Part shown: in pieces, positions 18,035-26,005 of the stretch
Layout: each line of letters opens with the position of its first letter
Numbering within the stretch: the first letter of the stretch is position 1
DNA from: an uncultured Collinsella sp.
GTDB taxonomy: Bacteria > Actinomycetota > Coriobacteriia > Coriobacteriales > Coriobacteriaceae
Direction: 5' to 3'
DNA length: 64,000 bases
NCBI GenBank assembly: GCA_900541145.1
Contig: UQIH01000010.1
Location: 1 to 64,000 of the forward strand
Position numbers and translations under genes: made by a program
The notes under the pieces: generated by a model
What the model was told of the DNA's origin: nothing
Seen by the model: only the letters and a program-made list of their open reading frames with translations
The model's database searches: none

Positions 18035-20461
18035 TTACGCGTGCCAGATCTCGTCTCGATACTCGCGAATGGTGCGGTCGCTCGAGAACCAGCCCGAGCA
18101 GGCGGTGTTGAGCAGCGCCTTGCGGTTCCAGGTCTCCTGGTCGCCGTAGCTGTTCGTGAGCTTCTCCCACGCATCCACGTAGCTGCGGAAATCGGCCATA
18201 ACCAGGTCGGGGTCGTTGTTGTTCATGAGCTCGTTGTAGATGCTCTCGAAGTTGCCCGAAAGGCCCGCAAAGGTTTTGTCCTTGAGCTCGTCCATCACGC
18301 GGCCCAGGCGCTCGCGGTCGCCGTTGAGGGTATCCCACGCAAAGTAGCTGTTGGATGCCCAGAGCTGCTCGACCTCGGGAGCGGTCAGGCCAAAGATGGC
18401 CTCGTTCTCGCGACCGGCCAGGTCGGCGATCTCGATGTTGGCGCCGTCGAGGGTGCCCAGCGTAATGGCGCCGTTCATCATGAGCTTCATGTTGGACGTG
18501 CCCGAGGCCTCCTTGCCGGCCGTGGAGATCTGCTCCGATATCTCGGCGGCAGGGTAGATGAGCTGGGCGTTACTCACGCGGAAGTTGGGGATAAAGCAGA
18601 CCTTCATGACCTCGTTGACGCGGGCATCGTTGTTAATGACCTCGGCGACGGAATTAATGAGGCGGATGGTCTCCTTGGCAAAGGTGTAGCTCGAGGCAGC
18701 CTTGCCGCTAAAGATGAAGGTCGTCGGCGTCACGTGGAAGTTGGGATCCGCGATGCGACGGTTGTAGATGTCCATCACCTTCATGATGTTCATTAGCTGG
18801 CGCTTGTAGGCATGGAAGCGCTTCACCTGAACATCGAAGACGGTATTGGGGTCGATGACCAGACCGGTCTCGGCCTTAACGTAGGCGGCCAGGCGCTCCT
18901 TGTTGGCGCGCTTGGAGGCACCCACGGCCTTCAGGAACTCGGTGTCGTTCTGGAACTCCTTGAGTTTCTCCAGCTCAAAGGCGTCCTTGAGCCAGCCGTC
19001 GCCAATGGCCTCTGTCACGAGCTTGGCGTAGGTGGGGTTGGCCTCGGCAAAGAAGCGACGGTGCGAGATGCCGTTGGTCTTGTTGTTGAACTTCTCGGGC
19101 GTCAGGGCATAGAAGTCCTTGAGCACGATGTTCTTGATGATGTCGGAGTGGATCTTGGCCACGCCGTTGACGCTGTGGCTACAGATCACGGACAGGTTGG
19201 CCATGCGAATCTCGCCGTCCCACAGAATGGCGGTCTGGCGCAGACGCTCCTGCCAGCCCTCCTGCGTGGTGTCGAACGACTCGTGCCAACGACGGCTGAT
19301 CTCGTCGATAATCTGGTACACGCGGGGGAGGAGCTTGGAGAACGTGCCGATGGGCCACTTCTCCAGAGCCTCGGGCAGGATGGTGTGGTTGGTGTAGCTC
19401 ACGACCTGCGTCACGATGTTCCAGGCGTCGTCCCACTCGAGCTTCTTCTCGTCGATGAGGATACGCATGAGCTCGGGACCGCACATGGCGGGGTGGGTAT
19501 CGTTGGTGTGGATGGCCACAAACTGCGGCAGCAGCTCCCAGTTCGCGCCGTGCTCCTTCTCAAAGGTGTCGAGCAGGCTGTAGATGCCGGCCGATACAAA
19601 CAGGTACTCCTGCTTTAGGCGCAGCAGACGGCCGTGCTCGCCGGCGTCGTTGGGGTAGAGGATGGCGCTGATGGCCTCGGCCTCGGCACGCTCGGCATCG
19701 GCCAGGGCATAGTCGCCGCGGTTGAAGGCTTCAAGGTCAAAGTGCTCCTCGACCGGCTCGGCAGCCCAGACGCGCAGCTTGTTGACGGTCTCGCCGGCAT
19801 AGCCAACAACGGGGATGTCGTAGGGGACGGCCAGGATATCCTGCGTGTCCACCGTGCGGTAGAACGTGCGGCCGTTTTCCTCAAAGCCTTCGACGTGGCC
19901 ACCAAACTTAATGGTCACGGCCTTGTCCTGACGACGGACCTCCCAGGGATAGCCGTGGGTGAGCCACTCGTCGGTGGCCTCCACCTGGCTGCCGTTGACG
20001 ATCTCCTGCTTAAACAGGCCGTAGCGGTAGCGCATGCCGTTGCCGTAGCCGGCAATGCCCTCGGCTGCCATGGAATCTAGGAAGCATGCGGCAAGACGGC
20101 CCAGGCCACCGTTGCCCAGAGCCGGATCGGGCTCCTGGTTCTCGATGACGGACAAGTCAAAGCCCATGTCGTCGAGCGCCTCGGCGACCATGTCACGCAC
20201 GCCAAAATTGAGCAGGTAGTTATCGAGCAGGCGGCCGATCAAAAACTCGATCGAGAAGTAGTACACGCGCTTCTTGCCCTCGGACGCCGCACGGGCGTCG
20301 CTCTTGGTGGCAACGGTGCGGGCCTTCTCGGCCACGAGCTTGGCCAGGGCGTTAAAGCGGTCGAGGTCGCTGGCGGCCTCGATGCTCTTGCCGCTGATGC
20401 TCATGACGGCATCGCGATAGAGTTCGGTAAACTCCTGTTTGTTGTCGAAGATCTTATTCAT
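18035..20461 (-). CDS. glgP: Glycogen/maltodextrin phosphorylase
   Basis: Releases glucose-1-phosphate from non-reducing ends of glycogen using inorganic phosphate and pyridoxal phosphate. The 808-residue product matches the family length. It has the active-site start GNGGLGRLAACFLDS, the glucan/phosphate segment VKRFHAYKRQLMN and the PLP-binding region EASGTSNMKLMMNG with the Schiff-base Lys near 657. A good AAAGGA precedes the start. Its place between glgB and glgC puts breakdown and synthesis in one transcription unit. Confidence 0.96.
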   Translation of the reverse strand: MNKIFDNKQEFTELYRDAVMSISGKSIEAASDLDRFNALAKLVAEKARTVATKSDARAASEGKKRVYYFSIEFLIGRLLDNYLLNFGVRDMVAEALDDMGFDLSVIENQEPDPALGNGGLGRLAACFLDSMAAEGIAGYGNGMRYRYGLFKQEIVNGSQVEATDEWLTHGYPWEVRRQDKAVTIKFGGHVEGFEENGRTFYRTVDTQDILAVPYDIPVVGYAGETVNKLRVWAAEPVEEHFDLEAFNRGDYALADAERAEAEAISAILYPNDAGEHGRLLRLKQEYLFVSAGIYSLLDTFEKEHGANWELLPQFVAIHTNDTHPAMCGPELMRILIDEKKLEWDDAWNIVTQVVSYTNHTILPEALEKWPIGTFSKLLPRVYQIIDEISRRWHESFDTTQEGWQERLRQTAILWDGEIRMANLSVICSHSVNGVAKIHSDIIKNIVLKDFYALTPEKFNNKTNGISHRRFFAEANPTYAKLVTEAIGDGWLKDAFELEKLKEFQNDTEFLKAVGASKRANKERLAAYVKAETGLVIDPNTVFDVQVKRFHAYKRQLMNIMKVMDIYNRRIADPNFHVTPTTFIFSGKAASSYTFAKETIRLINSVAEVINNDARVNEVMKVCFIPNFRVSNAQLIYPAAEISEQISTAGKEASGTSNMKLMMNGAITLGTLDGANIEIADLAGRENEAIFGLTAPEVEQLWASNSYFAWDTLNGDRERLGRVMDELKDKTFAGLSGNFESIYNELMNNNDPDLVMADFRSYVDAWEKLTNSYGDQETWNRKALLNTACSGWFSSDRTIREYRDEIWHA

Positions 20462-20555
20462 ACGTTCCTTTCCCCCGGGGATGTTTCTCCCGGAACGGTT
20501 GTGACTTGTATCCTACGCCCCCGCGGGACGGGTAATTGCAGTGGTAACGCTTTTG

Positions 20556-22814
20556 TTACGCATCCTTGCCAGATGCTTTAACAGCGCCTGTCTTAGCCTT
20601 GGGAGCAGCCTTTTTAGTGGTTGCCTTCTTGGTCTTGGGCTTAGCCGTGGCTTTGGCGGCAGACTTGGCAGTCTTCGCCTTAGCCGGAGCCTTCTTGGCG
20701 GCCGCGGCCTTGGGCTTTACCGAGGACGTGCGCTTCTTGGGCGCAGCCTTGGGCTCCTCGACCACGGGCGGCTTATAGCTGCTGGGACCGCGGCGCTTAA
20801 GCACCACGCCTGCCAGGCCGGGCACCTTAATCTCAATAGAGTCCATCTGCCCGTTCCAGGGATAGGGCTCACTCGAGCAGGTGTAGGGCTCCTCACCGGC
20901 GTATCCGCTGCCGCCAAACTCGGGACGGTCGGAATCGAAGATGACCTCCCAGTCACCCTCGCGCGGCACGCCCACGCGGAAGCTCTCGTAGCTCGCCGGG
21001 TCAAAGTTGATCAGGATCACCAGATCGTCATCGACGTCCTCGCCCTGGCGCACAAAGCTCACGATGGACTGCTTAGAGTTATCCGCGTCAATCCAGGTAA
21101 AGCCGTCGTCGGTGTAGCCGCGCTCGTACAGGGCGGGCTCGGCAGTGTACAGGTGGTTGAGCGCCTTGATAAACGCCTGATGATGACGGTGGGTCTCGTA
21201 CTCCTCGGTCAAGAACCACTGAATGGACTCGTAGTAGCGCCACTCGATAAACTGGCCGATCTCGTTACCCATAAAGTTGAGCTTGGCACCGGGGTGCGTC
21301 ATTTGGTAGAAGGCGAGCGTGCGCAGGCCGGCAAACTGGCGCCACCAGTCGCCCGGCATGCGGCCGATCAGCGAGCACTTGCCGTGCACGACCTCGTCGT
21401 GGCTCAGCGGGCAGATAAAGTTCTCGGTAAAGGCGTACATGATGGAGAACGTGAGCAGTCCGTGGTTGCCGGGGCGCCACGGAAAATCGGTCTGCATGTA
21501 GTGCAGGGTGTCGTTCATCCAGCCCATGTCCCACTTATAGTGGAAACCCAGGCCGCCGTCCTGCGGCGGATAGGTCACGAGCGGCCACGCGGTGGACTCC
21601 TCGGCCATCATCATTACGTCGGGGTAGTGGGCCTCCACGGCGCAGTTGACCTGACGGATAAACGCGCTGGCGTCCAGGTCCTCCTCGGTACCGTACTTGT
21701 TGAACTTCTTTTGGCCGGGATCGTCGATGCCAAAGTTGAGGTACAGCATGCTGGACACGCCGTCCATGCGAATACCGTCCACGTGGAAGTTCTCGAGCCA
21801 ATACAGCACGTTGGAGACCAGGAAGGAGCGGACCTCGCCGCGAGCGAAATCAAACTTGTGCGTGCCCCAGTTTGGGTGAATCTCGTGCTCAAACAGCATG
21901 TGGCCGTTAAAGGTGGCAAGGCCGTGGGAGTCGGCGCAAAAACCGCCGGGCACCCAGTCCATGATCACGCCGATGCCTGCCTCGTGGCACGCATCTATAA
22001 AGTGCATGAGCTGCTGCGGGTTGCCGTAGCGCGACGTGGCGGCATAATAGCCGGTCGTCTGATAACCCCAGGAGCCATCGAAGGGATGCTCCATGAGCGG
22101 CATGACCTCGATATGCGTGTAGCCCATATCGTGCACGTAGTCCACGAGCTCCACCGACAGGTCGTCGTAGGTGTAAAACTCGCCGCGTTGCGCGGGGAAG
22201 GGGTCCATGGGGCCGGGGTAGTTGCCGTACTCGTCGGGCTCGCCCTGTGGCGCTTCGCCGTGGCGCTTCCACGAGCCAATATGCACCTCGTAGATGTTAA
22301 GCGGCTGCGACATGTGGTTGTGGCCGGCGCGGCGCTTGAGCCACGCGGCGTCGTTCCACTTGTAGCCATCGAGGGTCCACAGCACGCTCGCGGTACCCGG
22401 GGGGCACTCGGCCTTAAAGGCATACGGATCGGCCTTATAGAGCTTCTCGCCCTCGTTGGTCTCGATGAGATATTTATAGAGCTGGCCCTGCTCGGCACCA
22501 GGAATAAAGCCTTCCCAAATAGCGCTCGTATGCACGGGCACCAGCGGGTTGGCTTCCTCATCCCAGTCGTTAAATTCGCCAATGACATGGACGCTCTTTA
22601 CGTCGGGCGCCCAAACGCAAAAGCGCCAGCCGCGCGTGCGCTGCTGCGTGTCGGGATGCGCGCCCATCTTTTCCCAGCTGCGCTCCCACATACCAATGCC
22701 AAACAGATAGACATCGTCCTTGGAGAGTTCCGGTGCGTGCGGGGCGGCTTTACGGGTAGCGGGCTTTTTAGCAGTTGGCTTTAGCTTTGTATCGCTCACG
22801 TTCGATCCCATCAT
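20556..22814 (-). CDS. glgB: 1,4-alpha-glucan branching enzyme with a Lys/Ala-rich tail
   Basis: Introduces alpha-1,6 branches into glycogen. It has a GH13 domain with GFCADSHGLATFNG, GIRMDGVSSM (nucleophile Asp near 351), MMAEESTAW (acid/base Glu near 404) and SHDEVVHGKCSL. A CBM48-type N-domain is seen as WRFCVWAPDVKSVHVIGEFNDW. Both ends are unusual: a basic stretch at about 8-30 (KLKPTAKKPATRKAA) and a 70-residue tail from about 683 rich in AAKKAPAKAKTAK-like repeats, matching the style of the GlgA tail. The start is uncertain: ATG 22814, ATG 22811 or GTG 22796 are all possible and none has a strong ribosome site; a TTG at 22859 would add 15 residues. It is the first gene of the glg cluster. 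Confidence 0.92.
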   Translation of the reverse strand: MMGSNVSDTKLKPTAKKPATRKAAPHAPELSKDDVYLFGIGMWERSWEKMGAHPDTQQRTRGWRFCVWAPDVKSVHVIGEFNDWDEEANPLVPVHTSAIWEGFIPGAEQGQLYKYLIETNEGEKLYKADPYAFKAECPPGTASVLWTLDGYKWNDAAWLKRRAGHNHMSQPLNIYEVHIGSWKRHGEAPQGEPDEYGNYPGPMDPFPAQRGEFYTYDDLSVELVDYVHDMGYTHIEVMPLMEHPFDGSWGYQTTGYYAATSRYGNPQQLMHFIDACHEAGIGVIMDWVPGGFCADSHGLATFNGHMLFEHEIHPNWGTHKFDFARGEVRSFLVSNVLYWLENFHVDGIRMDGVSSMLYLNFGIDDPGQKKFNKYGTEEDLDASAFIRQVNCAVEAHYPDVMMMAEESTAWPLVTYPPQDGGLGFHYKWDMGWMNDTLHYMQTDFPWRPGNHGLLTFSIMYAFTENFICPLSHDEVVHGKCSLIGRMPGDWWRQFAGLRTLAFYQMTHPGAKLNFMGNEIGQFIEWRYYESIQWFLTEEYETHRHHQAFIKALNHLYTAEPALYERGYTDDGFTWIDADNSKQSIVSFVRQGEDVDDDLVILINFDPASYESFRVGVPREGDWEVIFDSDRPEFGGSGYAGEEPYTCSSEPYPWNGQMDSIEIKVPGLAGVVLKRRGPSSYKPPVVEEPKAAPKKRTSSVKPKAAAAKKAPAKAKTAKSAAKATAKPKTKKATTKKAAPKAKTGAVKASGKDA

Positions 22815-22885
22815 GACGCGGCAGCGTGTTGCCTTGGTGACTAGATGCGAAAGGTCCAAGGCTGCACGAATCGAAGGGACGGCGA

Positions 22886-22939
22886 AGTTTCTGTGATTCG
22901 TTCCACCTCGCGTGCTCGGTGGAACTTTCGGCAGAAACT
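22886..22939 (-). other. Hairpin in the glgB leader
   Basis: AGTTTCTG (22886-22893) pairs with CAGAAACT (22932-22939), and an inner stem GTTCCACC (22900-22907) pairs with GGTGGAAC (22918-22925). Both stems are perfect and nested. The element lies 70-125 bases upstream of the chosen glgB start, so it would be in the 5' leader if glgB is transcribed from the operator region further right. Confidence 0.5.
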
Positions 22940-23035
22940 ACGATAACACCTGTGCGTTAGTTTTATGGACGAAAGCGGATTTGCGGGGGCGTTTAATCGG
23001 TAAGCGACATGTTTATACCACTGGCAGAATTGCCG

Positions 23036-23123
23036 TGGTAAAACTCTTGACAGTTTTACCAATTAGGGTTTCAAAATTGTTTGGCTTACGTTTGGTAAAA
23101 CGTTTTTAGCAGGATGTTTACCA
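23036..23123. promoter_or_regulatory. Operator-like palindrome over a -35 box, plus further half-sites
   Basis: TGGTAAAAC (23036-23044) and GTTTTACCA (23053-23061) form a perfect palindrome whose 8-base centre contains most of a TTGACA -35 box (23047-23052). A weak -10 (TTCAAA, 23070-23075) follows with 17-base spacing. Two more half-sites follow: TTTGGTAAAACGTTTTTA (23091-23108) and GTTTACCAA (23116-23124), the last just before the HAD-gene ribosome site. A regulator here would block polymerase directly. It lies in the divergent spacer, so it may control the HAD gene, glgB, or both. Confidence 0.55.
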
Positions 23124-23145
23124 ATTGATATCGAAAGGTTCGTTT

Positions 23146-23835
23146 ATGTCCCATTCCGCCGCTCCCAAGGTTGCTTTTATTTTCGATTGCGACGGCACGC
23201 TGGTAAATAGCACCCCCGTTTGGGCCTATGCCCAGCCCGAGTTGTTGCACCGTCACGGGATTGACGTGACCGTGGATGACTTTGCCCAATTTGAGCACCT
23301 GTCGCTGGAGGATGAGTGCCAGGCCTACCACGACACGTGGGGCATTGGCGCGAATGGCGAGGAGCTGTATCGCGAGCTGGGTGAGATTTTGATTGATGGG
23401 TACTCCAAGGTACCGCCGCGCGAGGGGCTCCTGGCATTTTTGGAGCAGGCAAAGGCGGCGGATATTGCCATGTGCGTGGCTACGTCCACGCCGGCCGAGC
23501 TGGTTCAGTCCGCGCTCGCTGGTGCCGGGCTCGATGCTTACATGGAGTTTGTGACCACCACGGGCGAGGCGGGACGCTCAAAACAGTTCCCCGACGTATA
23601 CGAGCTGGCGCTGCGCCGTCTGGAGGAGCGCCATGGGCACAAGTTTGAGCGCGCTTGGGTGTTTGAGGATGCGGTCTTTGGCCTTAAGAGCTCTGGGGTT
23701 GCCGGCTTTAAGCGCGTGGGCATCTATGACCCGCACGGCCGCATGAAGCGCGACGACGTACGCGCCAACTGCGATATCTTTATCGACAGCTACGAGGGGC
23801 TGGATTTAGCCCGCGTGCTTTCGTTTGAGGGATAG
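23146..23835 (+). CDS. HAD-superfamily sugar-phosphatase/phosphoglucomutase-like hydrolase
   Basis: A 229-residue HAD hydrolase of the beta-phosphoglucomutase/phosphatase subfamily. Motif I is FDCDGTLV with nucleophile Asp14 and acid/base Asp16; motif II is VATSTPAELV; motif IV is FEDAVFGLKSS near 174. The small helical cap between about 25 and 90 indicates a sugar-phosphate-sized substrate. ATG 23146 is preferred over TTG 23125 because GAAAGG lies in the right place. The operator cluster directly upstream and divergence from glgB hint at a role in glucan use, for example on maltose- or glucose-phosphates, but the substrate cannot be read from sequence. Confidence 0.85.
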   Translation: MSHSAAPKVAFIFDCDGTLVNSTPVWAYAQPELLHRHGIDVTVDDFAQFEHLSLEDECQAYHDTWGIGANGEELYRELGEILIDGYSKVPPREGLLAFLEQAKAADIAMCVATSTPAELVQSALAGAGLDAYMEFVTTTGEAGRSKQFPDVYELALRRLEERHGHKFERAWVFEDAVFGLKSSGVAGFKRVGIYDPHGRMKRDDVRANCDIFIDSYEGLDLARVLSFEG

Positions 23836-23844
23836 GCGAGGGCT

Positions 23845-24486
23845 GTGGCTTGCAAGGTATTAGTGGTCTGCGGCTCGCCCGTGGTGGCAAGCGCGGATCT
23901 GTTACGTAGGCTAGCAGGGGAGTGCGACCACGTCGTCGCCGTGGACCGCGGACTCGACGCGCTGCTGGGCGCCGGACTGGGCTGCGATGTGTATGTGGGG
24001 GACGCCGACACGGTGAGCGACGCGGGTCGTGCGTTGATCGATGCCGCCGAAGCCTTTGAAGTAGAACGCCACGACCCGTATAAAGACTATACCGATCTGG
24101 CGCTGGCGCTCGATTCCGTCTGTCGTCGCTGGCCGGGTGCCGAAGTGGTTGCGACTTGCGCCACCGGAGGCCGTCCCGACATGGCCCTTTCCGTACTGGG
24201 GCTGCTCGCAGGCTGCGAGGACGCCCCCATCTGGATCGCCGAGGACAAGGTGGTCGCCCGCATTCTTCGCGCAGGCGAATCGTGGACCATTGAAGGTGCT
24301 GAGGGCAAGACGTTCTCCATCATCGCCATAGCCCCCAACACCGAGGTAAGCGAACACGGCCTAGAATGGGAACTAGATCACAGCCCGCTGGACCTGTTGG
24401 CCGACACGGGCATCAGCAACGTCGTCAGGTCAACAGCCACGATCCAAGTCCACACCGGCACCGCCATCGCTTACCTATATCATTAG
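23845..24486 (+). CDS. Thiamine pyrophosphokinase
   Basis: Transfers pyrophosphate from ATP to thiamine. The 213-residue product has the family pattern in order: VDRGLDALLGAG, VYVGDADTVS (the GDxDS motif, Asp-rich), HDPYKDYTDLALAL (KDxTD motif), ATGGRPDMALS (GGRxDH equivalent, with Met for His) and a C-terminal HSPLDLLADTGISN (the LSN segment of the thiamine pocket, here ISN). The start is GTG 23845, with GAGGG upstream, 9 bases after the HAD stop, so the two are likely co-transcribed. Motif positions fit ThiN/TPK; substitutions in GGRxDH leave slight doubt about substrate. Confidence 0.8.
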   Translation: MACKVLVVCGSPVVASADLLRRLAGECDHVVAVDRGLDALLGAGLGCDVYVGDADTVSDAGRALIDAAEAFEVERHDPYKDYTDLALALDSVCRRWPGAEVVATCATGGRPDMALSVLGLLAGCEDAPIWIAEDKVVARILRAGESWTIEGAEGKTFSIIAIAPNTEVSEHGLEWELDHSPLDLLADTGISNVVRSTATIQVHTGTAIAYLYH

Positions 24487-24513
24487 GCATTTAGAATCTG
24501 ACCAAAAAAGTCC

Positions 24514-24542
24514 TTGCACGTCGCGCCAACTTCCCCTATAGT
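24514..24542 (+). promoter_or_regulatory. Promoter of the first tRNA-Ala gene
   Basis: TTGCAC (24514-24519), a 17-base spacer and TATAGT (24537-24542) precede the tRNA by 13 bases. The second tRNA-Ala gene has the same boxes with the same spacing. Confidence 0.8.
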
Positions 24543-24555
24543 ATCTCCTCGTCAC

Positions 24556-24631
24556 GGGGGCGTAGCTCAGCTGGGAGAGCGCTTGACTGGCAGTCAAGAG
24601 GTCAGGGGTTCGATTCCCCTCGTCTCCACCA
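24556..24631 (+). tRNA. tRNA-Ala (anticodon GGC), CCA encoded
   Basis: A full cloverleaf: acceptor GGGGGCG with CGTCTCC, D-arm GCTC...GAGC, anticodon stem CTTGA/TCAAG with loop CTGGCAG (anticodon GGC, reads GCC), T-arm AGGGG TTCGATT CCCCT, discriminator A and an encoded CCA. It differs from the copy at 53279 by one base in the T-loop region and by the 3' end (CCA here, CCC there). Confidence 0.96.
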
Positions 24632-24641
24632 TCGTGAATGC

Positions 24642-24672
24642 AAAGGCCTTCGGTAATCTGAAGGCCTTTTTT
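24642..24672 (+). terminator. Terminator after tRNA-Ala
   Basis: AAAGGCCTTC (24642-24651) pairs perfectly with GAAGGCCTTT (24660-24669) and is followed by TTT. The next 320 bases (24673-24990) contain no gene; a possible -10 (TAAGAT, 24944-24949) without a clear -35 may start the LoaP leader. Confidence 0.85.
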
Positions 24673-24990
24673 CATGCGAAAACACCACATGCCACAAATC
24701 CCACCTACGCCAACAAAAAGTTGCACAAATTGTTTCCCATGTCTGTACATAGTTTGTTAGCCAAACGCGATTATCAGTGTAGATCGCCGTTCCATATGGG
24801 CTTCAGGAACGCGCCTAATCACCGTTAGCATCCCATTAACCTGCATTAACGTGAACAACATCCCAAAATAACCCCCTTAAGCACGCTAAATGAACGATAT
24901 GTTGTCCAACGCAGCCCAAATCAGTTTCACTAACAGCTTGTGCTAAGATACCTAACGTTACATGAGTTCAACTGTGCTCACGGCTTCAGT

Positions 24991-25078
24991 AAGTCACAAA
25001 GCGCAGGGTCGATCAGCATCCGGCCGTAACGGCGGTGCCAGAAACACCACGAGCTCCAATAAAGAGGCTTTGCGACTT
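24991..25078 (+). ncRNA. Candidate structured leader RNA, domain 1
   Basis: AAGTCACAAAGC (24991-25002) pairs with GCTTTGCGACTT (25067-25078) at 11 of 12 positions. The enclosed sequence has two further stems (GCCG TAA CGGC near 25023 and GGTG...CACC near 25034-25048), giving a three-way junction. The 3' strand of the closing stem can instead pair as AATAAAG/CTTTATT (25058-25081), so two exclusive folds are possible. I do not recognise a known riboswitch. It lies 330 bases upstream of the LoaP-type gene. Confidence 0.45.
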
Positions 25079-25150
25079 TATTTATTTGCCTTGAGTTAAT
25101 TCAAAGATGCAAATACTTACTAGTGTGAATGCCAATACGTAGCAGTCCTA

Positions 25151-25210
25151 CAGCTGTTTGCGTGCGGTCCAGTTTTGTTCCCGCTTGACTGGTTCGCACG
25201 CAGCCAGCTG
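25151..25210 (+). ncRNA. Candidate structured leader RNA, domain 2
   Basis: Two 23-base arms (25151-25173 and 25188-25210) pair at 19 positions (CAGCTG, GCGTGCG and CCAGT blocks with two internal mismatched bulges) around a 14-base loop. Processive antiterminators of the LoaP type are known to act through a leader RNA hairpin; this is a candidate target. A 72-codon reading frame crosses the hairpin but has no ribosome site and is not called. Confidence 0.5.
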
Positions 25211-25312
25211 GGGACGCGGTCATTTTGCGATATACGTCCGCGCCTCTAGCAACTGCATTTGTACATACCGTTCACTGTGGGGCAGAGCCACGTGCTTGTC
25301 TGACTGGGCTCA

Positions 25313-25371
25313 GGGTTTGAATATGGAGCGTCTACGCGCACAAGCGCCCTGGCGAAGCCATACCCAAACCC
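25313..25371 (+). ncRNA. Candidate structured leader RNA, domain 3
   Basis: GGGTTTGAATATGG (25313-25326) pairs with CCATACCCAAACCC (25358-25371) except for two A-C positions, enclosing a smaller stem GCGC...GCGC near 25336-25346. It lies 37 bases before the LoaP start codon and could control translation or elongation into the gene. Confidence 0.45.
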
Positions 25372-25408
25372 CGTGAGCCACACGTAAGACAGCAAGGGGG
25401 TGGTGCTC

Positions 25409-25954
25409 GTGTGGTATGTGATCCAGGTCATTAACGGTCGCGAAGACGTAATGCGCGAGCGCATCGAGCGTATGGTACCGGCGAGCGCCATGCAGGAACT
25501 CTTTTATCCCCAATATCAAACCGAGATTAAGGTACACGGCGAATGGGTCAACACGACCAAGCCTCTGTTCCCCGGTTATCTCATCTGCGATACGTCAGAC
25601 CCTCGCACCGTGCAACAGTATCTGCTGCGCATGGACGACTTTGCCCGGGTGCTTGCCCAGGACGGTCAGTTTGTGCCGCTGGCAAAAGAAGAGGCCCAAC
25701 TCATAAGCAGCTTTACGCATAGGGGAGACCGCGTAGTGCCCATGAGTGAGGCCCTAAAAAACGGCGACCAGGTCGTAGTGACGGCAGGTCCGTTGCTGGG
25801 CCACGAAGGCCTCATCAAAACCATTAATAGACGCAAGTGCACTGCTTATTTGGAGCTCGACCTGTGCGGCCGGCGCGTAACCACCCGCGTTGGCCTTGCC
25901 GTTCTTTCAAACGAGCAGCGCGTCATGCGCAACTTTAAAAAGGCGATCGCCTAG
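25409..25954 (+). CDS. NusG-family processive antiterminator, LoaP type
   Basis: A 181-residue NusG paralogue. It has the NGN domain start WYVIQVINGREDVMRERIE (residues 2-20), the segment KPLFPGYLICD near 53-63, and a C-terminal KOW motif (QVVVTAGPLLGHEGLIKTIN, about 127-146). It is not housekeeping NusG: it heads a polysaccharide cluster, as LoaP does in Firmicutes and Actinobacteria, where it rides RNA polymerase and suppresses terminators in long capsule or metabolite operons. Three in-frame GTG codons are possible; GTG 25409 has AAGGGGG eight bases upstream and gives the usual start next to Trp-Tyr. A long structured leader precedes it. Confidence 0.85.
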   Translation: MWYVIQVINGREDVMRERIERMVPASAMQELFYPQYQTEIKVHGEWVNTTKPLFPGYLICDTSDPRTVQQYLLRMDDFARVLAQDGQFVPLAKEEAQLISSFTHRGDRVVPMSEALKNGDQVVVTAGPLLGHEGLIKTINRRKCTAYLELDLCGRRVTTRVGLAVLSNEQRVMRNFKKAIA

Positions 25955-26005
25955 CTGCAGACGGTCGCTACACAGAACAGGGAGGACCCCCGACCCGGGG
26001 ACGAA

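Noticed and set aside
20541..22784. 747-codon plus-strand frame opposite glgB
   Set aside because: Antisense shadow created by high GC; glgB has all GH13 motifs.
24991..25078. Known riboswitch such as cyclic-di-GMP (GEMM) or cobalamin class
   Set aside because: The GCGCAGGG and CCGG pieces are suggestive, but the GEMM GACGCAAAGCC and tetraloop/receptor layout is absent and no cobalamin box was found; kept as an unknown structured RNA.
25158..25376. 72-codon frame in the LoaP leader
   Set aside because: Lies across two hairpins, has no ribosome site and shows no family pattern.
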